Assembly (NCBI GenBank): GCA_900472575.1
Contig: UCIV01000042.1
Coordinates: forward strand, 62,001 to 126,000
Length of the DNA: 64,000 nt
Direction of reading: 5' to 3'
Source: Hyphomicrobiales bacterium
GTDB taxonomy: Bacteria; Pseudomonadota; Alphaproteobacteria; Rhizobiales; Rhizobiaceae
Both the position numbers and the translations under genes were made by a program. The notes below the pieces were generated by a model. That model made no database searches. It saw only the letters and a list, made by a program, of their open reading frames with translations, and was not told the origin of the DNA. Below are positions 50,094 through 59,151 of the stretch, piece after piece (position 1 is the first letter of the stretch; every line of letters starts with the position of its first letter).

Positions 50094-52805
50094 TCAGGCC
50101 TGTTCGAAGGCGCCGTGGCAATGCTTGTATTTCTTGCCGGAACCGCATGGGCAGGCCTCGTTGCGGCCGATCTTGCCCCAGGTCGACTGATCTTCCGGGT
50201 GACGATCCTCGGGGGCGGCAATGAAGTCTTCATCGTCGCGGCCGGTAATCTGGTTTTCGCCGGTCATCGGGTCGAGATGATGTTCCTCATAGGTCTGTGG
50301 CGGAACCGGCGGCTCCGGATTCTGCATCAGCTCGACGCGCATCATCTGGGCGGTGACGGCTTCGCGAAGGTTAGCCAGCAGCGCCTGGAATAGTTCGAAA
50401 GCTTCTGCCTTGTATTCCTGCAGCGGGTCACGCTGAGCATAACCGCGGAAGCCGATGACGGAGCGCAGGTGGTCGAGATTGACGATATGCTCGCGCCACA
50501 GGTGATCGAGCGTCTGCAGCACGATCGAGCGTTCGACATAATTCATCACCTCGTTGCCGAAGCGTTCGCGGCGATCCTTGGCAGCGGCGTCGGCTGCCTC
50601 GGTAATGCGCTCGCGGATATCGTCTTCGCCGATGCCTTCTTCCTTGACCCAGTCCTCGATCGGAAGTTCGAGGTTGAGCAGGCGCTGGACATCCTGATGC
50701 AGGCCGGGTGCGTCCCACTGTTCGGCGTAGGCGCGTTCCGGGATATGCTTGGCGACGATGACCTCGATGACTTCGTTGCGCATGTCCTCGATGGTCTCGG
50801 AAACATCTTCCGAATCCATCATTTCAATACGCTGTTCGAAGATCACCTTGCGCTGGTCGTTTGTGACGTCGTCGTATTTCAAAAGGTTCTTACGGATGTC
50901 GAAGTTACGGGCTTCGACCTTCTTCTGGGCGCGTTCCACGGCCTTGTTGATCCATGGATGGACGATCGCCTCGCCTTCCTTGAGGCCCAGCTTCTGCAGC
51001 ATGCCGTCCATGCGGTCGGAGCCGAAGATGCGCATCAGGTCGTCCTGAAGCGACAGGAAGAACTTGGAGCGGCCGGGGTCACCCTGACGGCCGGAACGGC
51101 CGCGCAGCTGGTTGTCGATACGGCGGCTTTCGTGGCGTTCGGTGGCGATGACGTAGAGACCGCCGGCCTCCAGCGCCTTGGCCTTGAGTTCCTTGATTTC
51201 AGCGCGGATCGCTGCTTCCCTGGCATTGCGCTCGGCTTCGTCCTCCACGCCTTCAAGCTCGCGCTCAAGACGCATGTCGACATTGCCGCCGAGCTGGATG
51301 TCGGTACCGCGACCGGCCATGTTGGTGGCGATCGTGACGGCGCCCGGCACACCGGCCTGGGAAACGATATAGGCTTCCTGCTCGTGGTAGCGGGCGTTCA
51401 GCACGTTGAAGTTTTCGAAGCCGGACTGGCGCAGCATGGTGGCCAGAAGCTCGGATTTCTCGATCGAGGTCGTACCGACGAGAACCGGCTGGTTGCGCTC
51501 GTGGGCAGCCTTGATCTCGACGATGATCGCCTTGAACTTTTCCTCGAAGGTCCGGTAGACCTCGTCGTCCTCGTCAATACGGGCGATCGGCAGGTTGGTT
51601 GGAACTTCGATGACTTCGAGCTTGTAGATGTTGCCGAACTCTTCCGCTTCGGTCTGCGCCGTACCGGTCATGCCGGCGAGCTTGGAATACATGCGGAAGT
51701 AATTCTGGAAGGTGATCGAGGAGAGCGTCTGGTTCTCCGGCTGGATCTGTACCTTTTCCTTGGCTTCCAGCGCTTGGTGCTGGCCTTCCGAATAACGGCG
51801 ACCCGGCATCATGCGGCCGGTGAATTCGTCGATGATAACGATCTCGCCGTTACGGACGATGTAATCCTTGTCGCGGGTGAAGAGCTTGTGGGCCTTCAGC
51901 GCGTTGTTGATGTGGTGGACGATCGCGACGTTTTCGACGTCATAGAGCGATTCACCCTTCAGGAGGCCGGCCTGCCGCAGCAGGTTTTCCAGCTTCTCGG
52001 TGCCGACTTCGGAGAAGTTGGCGGAACGCTGCTTCTCGTCGATCTCGTAGTCTTCTTCGGAGAGAAGCGGAATGTAGGTGTCGATCGTCGTGTAGAGATC
52101 GGAACGGTCGTCCAGCGGGCCGGAAATGATCAGCGGCGTGCGCGCCTCATCGACGAGGATCGAGTCCACTTCGTCGACGATCGCGTAATTGTGGCCGCGC
52201 TGAACCATCTGGCCGCGCTCGTATTTCATGTTGTCGCGCAGATAATCGAAGCCGAGTTCGTTATTCGTCGCGTAGGTGATGTCGCAGGCATAGGCCGCAC
52301 GGCGCTGCTCGTCGTCCAAGCCGTGGACAATGACGCCGGTCGAAAGGCCGAGGAAGCTGTAGAGGCGGCTCATGATGCCGGCGTCGCGCTGGGCGAGGTA
52401 GTCGTTGACGGTAACGACATGGACGCCCTTGCCCGACAGGGCGTTGAGGTAGACCGGCAGAGTGCCGACCAGCGTCTTGCCTTCACCGGTCTTCATTTCG
52501 GCGATCGCGCCGTCGTGCAGGATCATGCCGCCGGTCAGCTGAACGTCGAAGGGACGCATTCCGAGCACGCGGCGGGAAGCTTCGCGCGCCACGGCAAAGG
52601 CCGGGATCATGATGTCTTCGAGCGTCTTGCCATCCGCCAGCATCTGGCGAAACTCAACCGTCTTGTGGGCGAGCTGTTCGTCGGTCAGCGCCTTGGTCGC
52701 TTCCTCGATGGCATTGATCTTGGCGAGAGTCGGCTTGTAGCCGCGAACGCGGCGCTCGTTGGCCGAACCGAACAGTTTGCGGGCGATGCCGCCGAAGCTG
52801 ACCAT
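50094..52805 (-). CDS. secA: Preprotein translocase ATPase SecA
   Basis: SecA drives secretory proteins through SecYEG using ATP. The 903-residue protein begins MVSFGGIARKLFGSANERRV and shows Walker A (MKTGEGKTLVGTL), the DEAD-like IVDEVDSILVDEARTPLIISG, the Pro/Gln-rich motifs, FLRGRSGRQGDPG-type RGR motif and the C-terminal zinc site CPCGSGKKYKHCHG. The real start is 52805; the open frame further upstream reads antisense across the PpiC-type gene. Confidence 0.98.
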   Translation of the reverse strand: MVSFGGIARKLFGSANERRVRGYKPTLAKINAIEEATKALTDEQLAHKTVEFRQMLADGKTLEDIMIPAFAVAREASRRVLGMRPFDVQLTGGMILHDGAIAEMKTGEGKTLVGTLPVYLNALSGKGVHVVTVNDYLAQRDAGIMSRLYSFLGLSTGVIVHGLDDEQRRAAYACDITYATNNELGFDYLRDNMKYERGQMVQRGHNYAIVDEVDSILVDEARTPLIISGPLDDRSDLYTTIDTYIPLLSEEDYEIDEKQRSANFSEVGTEKLENLLRQAGLLKGESLYDVENVAIVHHINNALKAHKLFTRDKDYIVRNGEIVIIDEFTGRMMPGRRYSEGQHQALEAKEKVQIQPENQTLSSITFQNYFRMYSKLAGMTGTAQTEAEEFGNIYKLEVIEVPTNLPIARIDEDDEVYRTFEEKFKAIIVEIKAAHERNQPVLVGTTSIEKSELLATMLRQSGFENFNVLNARYHEQEAYIVSQAGVPGAVTIATNMAGRGTDIQLGGNVDMRLERELEGVEDEAERNAREAAIRAEIKELKAKALEAGGLYVIATERHESRRIDNQLRGRSGRQGDPGRSKFFLSLQDDLMRIFGSDRMDGMLQKLGLKEGEAIVHPWINKAVERAQKKVEARNFDIRKNLLKYDDVTNDQRKVIFEQRIEMMDSEDVSETIEDMRNEVIEVIVAKHIPERAYAEQWDAPGLHQDVQRLLNLELPIEDWVKEEGIGEDDIRERITEAADAAAKDRRERFGNEVMNYVERSIVLQTLDHLWREHIVNLDHLRSVIGFRGYAQRDPLQEYKAEAFELFQALLANLREAVTAQMMRVELMQNPEPPVPPQTYEEHHLDPMTGENQITGRDDEDFIAAPEDRHPEDQSTWGKIGRNEACPCGSGKKYKHCHGAFEQA

Positions 52806-52922
52806 GCGAATGGTCCTTTCTGATCTCAGTGCCATGGGATTGCAGGTCGGAAGAGGTTGGTTCCAATGCCGGCAAATTGTCCCGTAACGCCCGGAAACTC
52901 TTCTGGACGCCAAGTTGCGTGA

Positions 52923-52951
52923 CAGATAAGAGGGGGTCCGAATTATGTCAA
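52923..52951 (-). promoter_or_regulatory. Sigma-70 promoter for secA
   Basis: On the minus strand TTGACA (52951-52946) is followed after 17 bases by TATCTG (52928-52923). This is a near-consensus promoter giving a leader of about 110 bases before the secA start. Confidence 0.75.
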
Positions 52952-53048
52952 CGGTTGCGGCCGATACACTATGGCCACATTCCGGTGTTTGTGAAGGATT
53001 CAGGCCGGATCCAAACCCTGAGACCGGCATCCATGCGAAAGGTAACTT

Positions 53049-53945
53049 ATGTTGCGTCACAAACTTCTCGTAACGGCGGCAATCGCCGCTGCGATCTCGT
53101 TCCAGGTTCCTGCCTTCGCGCAGGAAGACAAGGTCGTTGCCAAGGTCGGCACGCTTGAGATCACCCAGTCGGAACTTGATCTTGCGGTTCAGAACCTCGA
53201 CCCGCAGCTGGCCCAGCTGCCGGACGAGCAGAAGAAGGTCGCAGCCCTTTCCGGTGCGATCGACGTCAAGCTTCTCGCAAGCGGCGCGCTTGCCGAAGGC
53301 GTTGACAAGACCGACGACTTCAAGAAGCGCATGTCCTATATCGGCGATCGCGAACTGCATAACGCCTTTTTCCGCAAGCATGTCGTCGAAGCAACGACCG
53401 ATGAAGAGGTCAAGGCTCGCTACGACAAGGAAATCGCTGCTCTTCCGAAGCAGGAAGAAGTGAAGGCTGCCCATATCCTGGTCAAGACCGAGGATGAAGC
53501 AAAGGCGATCATCGCCAAGCTCGACAAGGGTGAGGATTTCGCCAAGCTGGCCAAGGAAAACTCGCAGGACAGCAACAAGGACGACGGCGGCGATCTCGGT
53601 TGGTTCGGTCCGGGCCGCATGGTTCCCGAATTCGAAGAGGCCGCTTTCGGTCTCGAAAAGGGCGCCTATACCAAAGCCCCGGTCAAGACCCAGTTCGGCT
53701 TCCACATCATCAAGGTCGAAGACAAGCGCGATGCACCGCCGCCGGCTTTCGACCAGGTCAAGGACCAGGTGAAGCAGCTCGTCATGCGCGACAAGTATGT
53801 TGCCATCCTTGAAAAGGCCAAGGCTGAGCAGAAGGTCGAGATCACCGACGAAGCCCTGAAGAAGGGCTATGAGGAAGTTGGCAAGATGCAGGACGGCGCC
53901 GGCGATGCGGCTGCCCCGGAAGCTGCCCCGGCTGCAAAGCCCTGA
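53049..53945 (+). CDS. PpiC/SurA-type periplasmic peptidyl-prolyl isomerase
   Basis: The 298-residue protein has a signal peptide (MLRHKLLVTAAIAAAISFQVPAFAQ), an N-terminal SurA-like helical region and a parvulin domain (EEVKAAHILVKTEDEAKAIIAKLDKGEDFAKLAKENSQD to KGAYTKAPVKTQFGFHIIKVED, about residues 135-235). It assists folding of exported proteins. It is divergent from secA across a 243-base gap, a fitting arrangement for secretion factors. It has an AAAGGTAA ribosome site and a terminator right after the stop. Confidence 0.93.
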   Translation: MLRHKLLVTAAIAAAISFQVPAFAQEDKVVAKVGTLEITQSELDLAVQNLDPQLAQLPDEQKKVAALSGAIDVKLLASGALAEGVDKTDDFKKRMSYIGDRELHNAFFRKHVVEATTDEEVKARYDKEIAALPKQEEVKAAHILVKTEDEAKAIIAKLDKGEDFAKLAKENSQDSNKDDGGDLGWFGPGRMVPEFEEAAFGLEKGAYTKAPVKTQFGFHIIKVEDKRDAPPPAFDQVKDQVKQLVMRDKYVAILEKAKAEQKVEITDEALKKGYEEVGKMQDGAGDAAAPEAAPAAKP

Positions 53946-53957
53946 TCCATTGATGAC

Positions 53958-53985
53958 AACGGGGGCGTTCGTGCCCCCGTTTTTC
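53958..53985 (+). terminator. Rho-independent terminator after the PpiC-type gene
   Basis: ACGGGGGC (53959-53966) pairs with GCCCCCGT (53973-53980), then TTTT follows. It stands 13 bases after the stop and separates the gene from argJ. Confidence 0.88.
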
Positions 53986-54022
53986 TATCGCTTACTGAAA
54001 ACTTTTCGCGCAGGTATTGACC

Positions 54023-55264
54023 ATGTCCGCTTCCGTCTCCCCGCTCGCCCCGAAATCCTATCCTGAAATGCCTCTGGTCCGCGGTGTGCGGATGGCGACG
54101 GCAGCTGCAGGCATCAAGTACAAGGGCCGCACGGATGTGCTGCTGATGGTTTTCGACAAGCCTGCGGCGGTTGCCGGCGTGTTCACCAAGTCCAAATGCC
54201 CTTCGGCCCCTGTCGATTTCTGCCGCTCGAACCTCTCTCATGGCGTGGCTCGTGCAGTGGTGGTCAACTCCGGCAATGCGAACGCTTTCACGGGTATCAA
54301 GGGCAAGGCTGCGACCGCTCTGACGGCGAAATCTGCATCCGAAGCTGTCGGCTGCGGCGAGAACGAGGTTTATCTCGCGTCCACCGGCGTCATAGGCGAA
54401 CCGCTCGATGCGACCAAGTTTGCCGGTGTTCTGGGCGACATGAACAAGACCGCTACCGGCGATTTCTGGCAGGAAGCCGCCAAGGCGATCATGACGACGG
54501 ATACCTATCCAAAGGTCGCGACCCGTACCGCCGAGATCGGCGGCGTCAAGGTGACGATCAACGGCATCGCCAAGGGTGCTGGCATGATCGCGCCCGACAT
54601 GGCGACGATGCTGTCCTTCGTCGTGACCGATGCCGACATTTCTTCCTCGGCTCTGCAGTCGATGCTGTCGGCCGGTGTGGAGCCGAGCTTCAATTCGATG
54701 ACGGTCGATAGCGACACATCGACCTCCGACACGCTGATGCTGTTTGCCACGGGCGCGGCTGCCGCCGATGGCCAGAAACAGATTGCCGATGCCAATGATC
54801 CGGCGCTCGCCTCCTTCCGCGAGGCGCTCAACGCGCTCCTGAAGGACCTGGCGATCCAGGTCGCTCGCGATGGCGAGGGTGCCACCAAGATGCTCGAAAT
54901 CACCGTGACCGGTGCGGAAAGCGATGCGGCCGCCAAGACGATCGCGCTGTCGATCGCCAATTCGCCGCTGGTCAAGACCGCGGCCGCCGGCGAAGACGCC
55001 AACTGGGGCCGTATCGTCATGGCGGTGGGCAAGGCCGGCGAAGCCGCCGATCGCGACAAGCTGGCGATCTGGTTCGGCGACATCCGCGTTGCCGTCAACG
55101 GCGAGCGCGATCCGGGTTATTCTGAAGAGGCGGCCTCTGCCGTGATGAAGGGCCAGGACATTCCGGTAAAGGTCGAACTCGGTCTCGGATCGGGCAAGGC
55201 GACGGTCTGGACCTGCGACCTGACCAAGGAATATGTCGCTATCAACGGCGATTACCGGAGCTGA
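54023..55264 (+). CDS. argJ: Bifunctional ornithine acetyltransferase / N-acetylglutamate synthase
   Basis: ArgJ transfers the acetyl group of N-acetylornithine to glutamate. The 413-residue precursor is of the expected size and self-cleaves before the Thr in the conserved segment KGAGMIAPDMATMLSFV, where ATM is the cleavage site (about residue 200). SGNANAFTG and EDANWGRI are further conserved blocks. The ATG at 54023 is chosen over an in-frame TTG at 54017. The stop overlaps the GNAT start. Confidence 0.96.
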   Translation: MSASVSPLAPKSYPEMPLVRGVRMATAAAGIKYKGRTDVLLMVFDKPAAVAGVFTKSKCPSAPVDFCRSNLSHGVARAVVVNSGNANAFTGIKGKAATALTAKSASEAVGCGENEVYLASTGVIGEPLDATKFAGVLGDMNKTATGDFWQEAAKAIMTTDTYPKVATRTAEIGGVKVTINGIAKGAGMIAPDMATMLSFVVTDADISSSALQSMLSAGVEPSFNSMTVDSDTSTSDTLMLFATGAAAADGQKQIADANDPALASFREALNALLKDLAIQVARDGEGATKMLEITVTGAESDAAAKTIALSIANSPLVKTAAAGEDANWGRIVMAVGKAGEAADRDKLAIWFGDIRVAVNGERDPGYSEEAASAVMKGQDIPVKVELGLGSGKATVWTCDLTKEYVAINGDYRS

Positions 55265-56043
55265 TGCGGGTGATGGCAGCAGCATCCGTAGAGCCCGATC
55301 TACCGCTGGTCCGCAGGCTCGAAGCCGTCGGGTTTCGCGCATGGCCTGCCGCGTCCGTCGTCTATGACGGAAGCTGGCAGGTGCGGCTGACAGGCGGGCA
55401 TCCGTCGAAACGGGTCAACTGCGTCGTTCCGCTTGATCCTTCCGATCACCGGGATCTCGATCTCAGGCTCACAAAGGCTGCCAAGCGTTTTGCGGATTAC
55501 GGCAGGACTCTTGTGCTGAGGGAAACACCGCTTGCGCCGCCGGTCATGCTTGAGCATCTGACGCGTAGCGGATGGGAGGTCTTCGAGACGGCGGATGTCA
55601 TGACAGTCGACCTTTCCCGGCTGGAGCTTCCCGACACGCTCGATTATCTGCCGAGCCACGATATCGGCCGTTTTGCCGATGCATGCCTTTCGGTTGCCGG
55701 TGACGATCCGGCCTTGAAGCCGGCGCTTGCCGAGATCCTCAGTGCTATCAAGCCCACATCCGGCTTCTTCATGAAACAGGATCCCGGTAACGGAGCAGTG
55801 GCGACGGTGCTGTGCGTGCAGGACAACGATCTTGCCGGCATTCTTTCGCTTGCCGTTGCACCATCCCATCGCCGCGAACGGCTCGGCACAGACATGTTGT
55901 CCTCGGCGCTTCGCTGGGCGCGGATCAGCGGTGCGCGCACCGCCTGGCTGCAGGTCGAGTCAACAAATGAAGCTGCCATCGCGCTCTATCAGAGGTTCGG
56001 CTTCAGCAAGGCCTATTCCTATCGTTACTGGCGGAAATCATGA
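55264..56043 (+). CDS. GNAT family N-acetyltransferase
   Basis: The 259-residue protein has a divergent N-terminal region and a C-terminal GNAT core: AGILSLAVAPSHRRERLGTDMLSSALRWARISGARTAWLQVESTNEAAIALYQRFGFSKAYSYRYW. The RRERLG segment is the acetyl-CoA pyrophosphate loop. The acceptor is unknown. The ATG overlaps the argJ TGA, and the next gene (mutT) overlaps its end, so argJ-GNAT-mutT are coupled. Confidence 0.88.
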   Translation: MRVMAAASVEPDLPLVRRLEAVGFRAWPAASVVYDGSWQVRLTGGHPSKRVNCVVPLDPSDHRDLDLRLTKAAKRFADYGRTLVLRETPLAPPVMLEHLTRSGWEVFETADVMTVDLSRLELPDTLDYLPSHDIGRFADACLSVAGDDPALKPALAEILSAIKPTSGFFMKQDPGNGAVATVLCVQDNDLAGILSLAVAPSHRRERLGTDMLSSALRWARISGARTAWLQVESTNEAAIALYQRFGFSKAYSYRYWRKS

Positions 56044-56450
56044 GCGAACCGAAAAAGCTTCTTCTCGTTTCCGCCTGCGCGCTGATCGATGCCGACGGCC
56101 GTATCCTGCTTGCGCAGCGGCCAGAGGGAAAATCGCTGGCGGGGCTGTGGGAGTTTCCGGGCGGTAAGGTCGAACCCGGTGAAACGCCGGAAGAGACGCT
56201 GGTGCGGGAGCTTCATGAGGAACTCGGGGTCACCACGAAGGTCGCCTGCCTTGCGCCGCTCACCTTTGCCAGCCACACCTACGACAGCTTCCATCTGCTG
56301 ATGCCGCTTTATGTCTGCCGCCGGTTTGAGGGTGTTCCGACGGGCCGCGAGGGGCAGCAGATCAAATGGGTGAGGCCGAATGCGCTTCGCGACTATCCCA
56401 TGCCGCCGGCGGATGAGCCGCTGATCCCGATGCTGCAGGATCTGCTTTAA
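56040..56450 (+). CDS. mutT: 8-oxo-dGTP diphosphatase (MutT-type Nudix)
   Basis: MutT removes 8-oxo-dGTP from the nucleotide pool to prevent A:T to C:G transversions. The 136-residue protein has a full Nudix box: GGKVEPGETPEETLVRELHEELGV (about residues 40-63), with the REXXEE-type catalytic Glu residues. The start overlaps the upstream GNAT gene (ATGA). Confidence 0.92.
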   Translation: MSEPKKLLLVSACALIDADGRILLAQRPEGKSLAGLWEFPGGKVEPGETPEETLVRELHEELGVTTKVACLAPLTFASHTYDSFHLLMPLYVCRRFEGVPTGREGQQIKWVRPNALRDYPMPPADEPLIPMLQDLL

Positions 56451-56553
56451 TTAAAATTAGAGCTGTCGGATTTATCTCGCGTTAACAGTTCGTTCAACGG
56501 ATTCTGGCATCTTTGTGGCCAGGCACGTAATGATCTGACGAGGCTTCGGGACA

Positions 56554-56874
56554 ATGGACGACGAGTTCTGGAAAACTGTGCGCAATCGCCAGCGGGCGAC
56601 GTACAGGTCCGGCAGGACCGGAGCGCTGAATATTGCGCTGCTTTTCGGAACAGCCGTAATTGCCCTGTCGCTGATCGTGACGCCGATGCTGGCGGAGCGG
56701 TCGGATCAGAAGCGCCTTGCGCATGTGCAGGAAGACTTCGATATGCTGACGACGGGATCGATCAAGCCCGCCGAAGGTGGTTCGAAGCACTACACGATCC
56801 GCAGGAGCGTTCTGCAGGAGACACCCGGTTCGGTTTGCATCGTTCAGGGTTACGGAGCGGACGGCGATTGCTGA
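56554..56874 (+). CDS. Small single-helix membrane protein upstream of flp
   Basis: I do not recognise this 106-residue protein. It has a basic N-terminus, one membrane helix (about residues 29-50, NIALLFGTAVIALSLIVTPML) and a tail with TTGSIKPAEGG and a Cys pair near the end (SVCIVQGYGADGDC). Genes like this are often next to Flp pilin genes in rhizobia. The gene ends 46 bases before the flp ATG, so the two may be co-transcribed. Confidence 0.68.
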   Translation: MDDEFWKTVRNRQRATYRSGRTGALNIALLFGTAVIALSLIVTPMLAERSDQKRLAHVQEDFDMLTTGSIKPAEGGSKHYTIRRSVLQETPGSVCIVQGYGADGDC

Positions 56875-56920
56875 ACCACTCCGACGCATGATCGAACCGC
56901 TTAGATTCCAAGGACGACCT

Positions 56921-57094
56921 ATGCGCCTGTTCCGCAGCTTTATCAGGGATATCAGTGGTGCAACGGCAGTGGAGTACGGCTTGCTTGCCGCAGTCCTCGG
57001 CATCACGCTTGCTGCTGCGCTCGGCAATTATTACGAGGCGATGGGCAATATGTTCAACACCATCACCAACACCTACACCAATGCGTCCAAATAA
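56921..57094 (+). CDS. Flp family type IVb pilin
   Basis: The 57-residue prepilin carries MRLFRSFIRDISGATAVEYGLLAAVLGITL, with the TadV-type cleavage region at SGATAVEYG (the Glu+5 and Tyr+6 are visible) and a hydrophobic helix, then an Asn/Thr-rich tail. Flp pilins are assembled by Tad machinery into adhesive pili. No tad/cpa genes are in this window, so this pilin is an orphan copy here. Confidence 0.9.
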   Translation: MRLFRSFIRDISGATAVEYGLLAAVLGITLAAALGNYYEAMGNMFNTITNTYTNASK

Positions 57095-57129
57095 GACGGT
57101 TTAAAGCCGTTTCCGCTTTTGCGGAAGCG

Positions 57130-58002
57130 CTAGCCGTCCAGGCCCTTAAGGGCATCTGCAAGACGCACCTTTGCAGAACCTGGTTTCAGCGGCTGCTGCT
57201 GGCTCTCATGATGCGCCCATCCGGAGGCGTAGATGATCGAGAACGTAGCCCTGATCCTGCCATCGGGATCGGAATAACGCTCTGCATAGATTTCCGCAGC
57301 CCTCAGGAAAAATGCGCGCCCAAGGGGTTTTCTGCTGCGACCCCTCAAGGGATTAGCCATGCCCATGGCGCGCAAGTCGCGCATCAGCGGAAACAGGCTG
57401 TCATATCGAACCGTATAGTTTTCTGCGTCCACCACCGGAAGGGCGAAACCTGCCCGCTGGAGAAGGCCGCCTATATCGCGCACATCGGCGAATGGGATAA
57501 CGCGGGGACTGGCGCCGCCTGTCAGCTCGGCCTCGGCCGCAAGCAGGACATCGCGCAACTCCGACAGCGTCCCCGCACCGGGAATGGCTGCGAGGAACAG
57601 GCCATCAGGCTTCAGACCGCGGCGAATGCGCACCAGCGTGCCTGGCAGGTCATTGACGGCATGCAGCGCCATCGGGGACAGGACGAGGTTAACCGATGCC
57701 GTCTCGATCGGCACGTCATCAAGACCGGCGGACAGGATATGCTCTCCTGCCTTGGCGAAGCGTTCGCTGGTTTCTGCGCGCTGAATTGTTTCGATCTTGC
57801 CGGTTTCGATTGCCTTTCGCGCGGCGATCCCCGTTCCTCCGTGCAGTTCGATGGCAAGAGGAAACTGCCGCTCCACAACGGAAAGACGCTCGGCCAATTC
57901 GCCTGCCGCCAGATCCAGCAAAAAATCCGCATTGCCGGTGTGATTTGCCAATGCTCGTTCGCGTCTGCGTGAAAGCAGGTCTTCGTCGAAGAGAAATTCC
58001 AT
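57130..58002 (-). CDS. BioC/NDUFAF5-like methyltransferase-fold protein
   Basis: The 290-residue protein has a SAM-methyltransferase-like fold with IETASVNLVLSPMALHAVNDLPGTLVRIRRGLKPDGLFLAAIPGAGTLSEL. The alphaproteobacterial homologues are related to mitochondrial NDUFAF5, which is an arginine hydroxylase for complex I assembly rather than a methyltransferase. A role in NADH dehydrogenase maturation is therefore possible but inferred. ATG 58002 (MEFLFDEDLL) is the likely start. It is divergent from comF by 56 bases. Confidence 0.8.
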   Translation of the reverse strand: MEFLFDEDLLSRRRERALANHTGNADFLLDLAAGELAERLSVVERQFPLAIELHGGTGIAARKAIETGKIETIQRAETSERFAKAGEHILSAGLDDVPIETASVNLVLSPMALHAVNDLPGTLVRIRRGLKPDGLFLAAIPGAGTLSELRDVLLAAEAELTGGASPRVIPFADVRDIGGLLQRAGFALPVVDAENYTVRYDSLFPLMRDLRAMGMANPLRGRSRKPLGRAFFLRAAEIYAERYSDPDGRIRATFSIIYASGWAHHESQQQPLKPGSAKVRLADALKGLDG

Positions 58003-58058
58003 CATCACCATCCGATTATGCTTCGCTAAGGCGTATTTCGTCGCTTATTGTCAAGTCC

Positions 58059-58834
58059 ATGCCCGGCAATTCGGCCAATAGTCTCGTGAAAATGCTTTCG
58101 CAATCCGCTTCGGCCTGTCTGCAGCGGATCGCCGATGTCGTGTACCCTCCGGTATGCCTCGGTTGCGGCGTTCTGACGGGGCGTCATGGGGCAGTCTGCG
58201 CCTCCTGCTGGCGTGAGGTCCGCTTCATCGAGAGGCCCTATTGCGACATACTCTCCTGCCGTTTTCCTATGATCCAGGGCCAGGCATGCTCTCGGCTCAA
58301 GCTATCGCACATCCTCCGGTTTTCGATCGCCTGCGCGCAGCCACTGTCTTCGATCGTACCGCGCGCAACATGGTTCATGGGCTCAAATATAGGGACCGAG
58401 GTGATCTTGCGCCAATCATGGCGGGATGGATGGAGCGCGCGGGGGGCGATTGCCTCCGTTGCTGCGATGCAATCCTGCCGGTGCCTTTGCACCGGACGCG
58501 TTTTGCGCTCCGGAAGTTCAACCAGTCAGCTGAGCTTGCGCGGCATCTCGCAAGATCGACGGGGAAGCCCTATCTGCCGGCGGCGCTTGTGCGGACGAAG
58601 AGAACGAAGCGACAGGTAGGGCTGACTGCGCGGGTTCGCGAAGACAATGTCCGGGCGGCTTTCGCCGTCGCCGAGGGACGGGAGGCCGAGGTGTTCGGCA
58701 AACACATCGTGCTTGTCGACGATGTCTACACGACCGGGGCAACAGTTACCGCTGCGACACGCGCGTTGAAGAAGGCGGGCGCCGCCGAAGTCAGTGTTTT
58801 GACCTTTGCAATGGCACTGGCCGAAACTATATGA
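58059..58834 (+). pseudogene. comF: ComF family protein disrupted by a frameshift
   Basis: The N-terminal part (58059-58253) encodes ComF's zinc ribbon: VYPPVCLGCGVLTG, CASCWREVRFIERPYCDIL. The reading frame then shifts by -1 between 58251 and 58256 (CTC, two leftover bases, CTG). The rest, in the other frame, is an intact phosphoribosyltransferase domain: LPFSYDPGPGMLSAQAI, VPLHRTRFALRKFNQSAELAR and VLVDDVYTTGAT. One missing base explains it. ComF proteins act in DNA uptake in some bacteria; role here unknown. A TTG at 58241 could restart the C-terminal domain. Confidence 0.88.
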
Positions 58835-58881
58835 GAGACAACAGTCGGCGCGTATTCCTCCCAGCGCGCCCGGAGATTATC

Positions 58882-59136
58882 ATGACGGATGTTACCATCT
58901 ACACCCGCGAATATTGCGGTTATTGCTCACGTGCGAAAGCTCTGCTCCAATCAAAGGGCGTCGATTTCGTCGAGCATGATGCGACCTATAGCCAGGAGCT
59001 TCGCGCCGAAATGATCGCCAAGTCGAATGGTCGGTCGACCTTTCCGCAGGTCTTCATCAATGGCGAACATGTCGGCGGCTGCGATGATCTGCATGCGCTT
59101 GATCGTCAAGGCAAGCTGGACTCGATGCTTGCGTAA
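58882..59136 (+). CDS. grxC: Glutaredoxin 3
   Basis: This 84-residue dithiol glutaredoxin has the active site CGYC (YTREYCGYCSRAK, about residues 11-14), the cis-Pro in STFPQVFINGEHVGGCDDL and the GG glutathione-binding pair. It reduces protein disulfides and glutathionylated proteins. ATG 58882 is preceded by GGAG-like sequence; upstream in-frame codons overlap comF's end. Confidence 0.95.
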   Translation: MTDVTIYTREYCGYCSRAKALLQSKGVDFVEHDATYSQELRAEMIAKSNGRSTFPQVFINGEHVGGCDDLHALDRQGKLDSMLA

Positions 59137-59151
59137 CAGGACGTTTAGACG

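Noticed and set aside
50469..52823. 784-residue plus-strand frame antisense to secA
   Set aside because: Shadow of a highly biased coding sequence; no domains recognisable.
52806..53705. Possible 300-residue N-terminal extension of SecA
   Set aside because: The frame reads antisense through the PpiC-type gene; SecA's typical start is at 52805 and has its own promoter.
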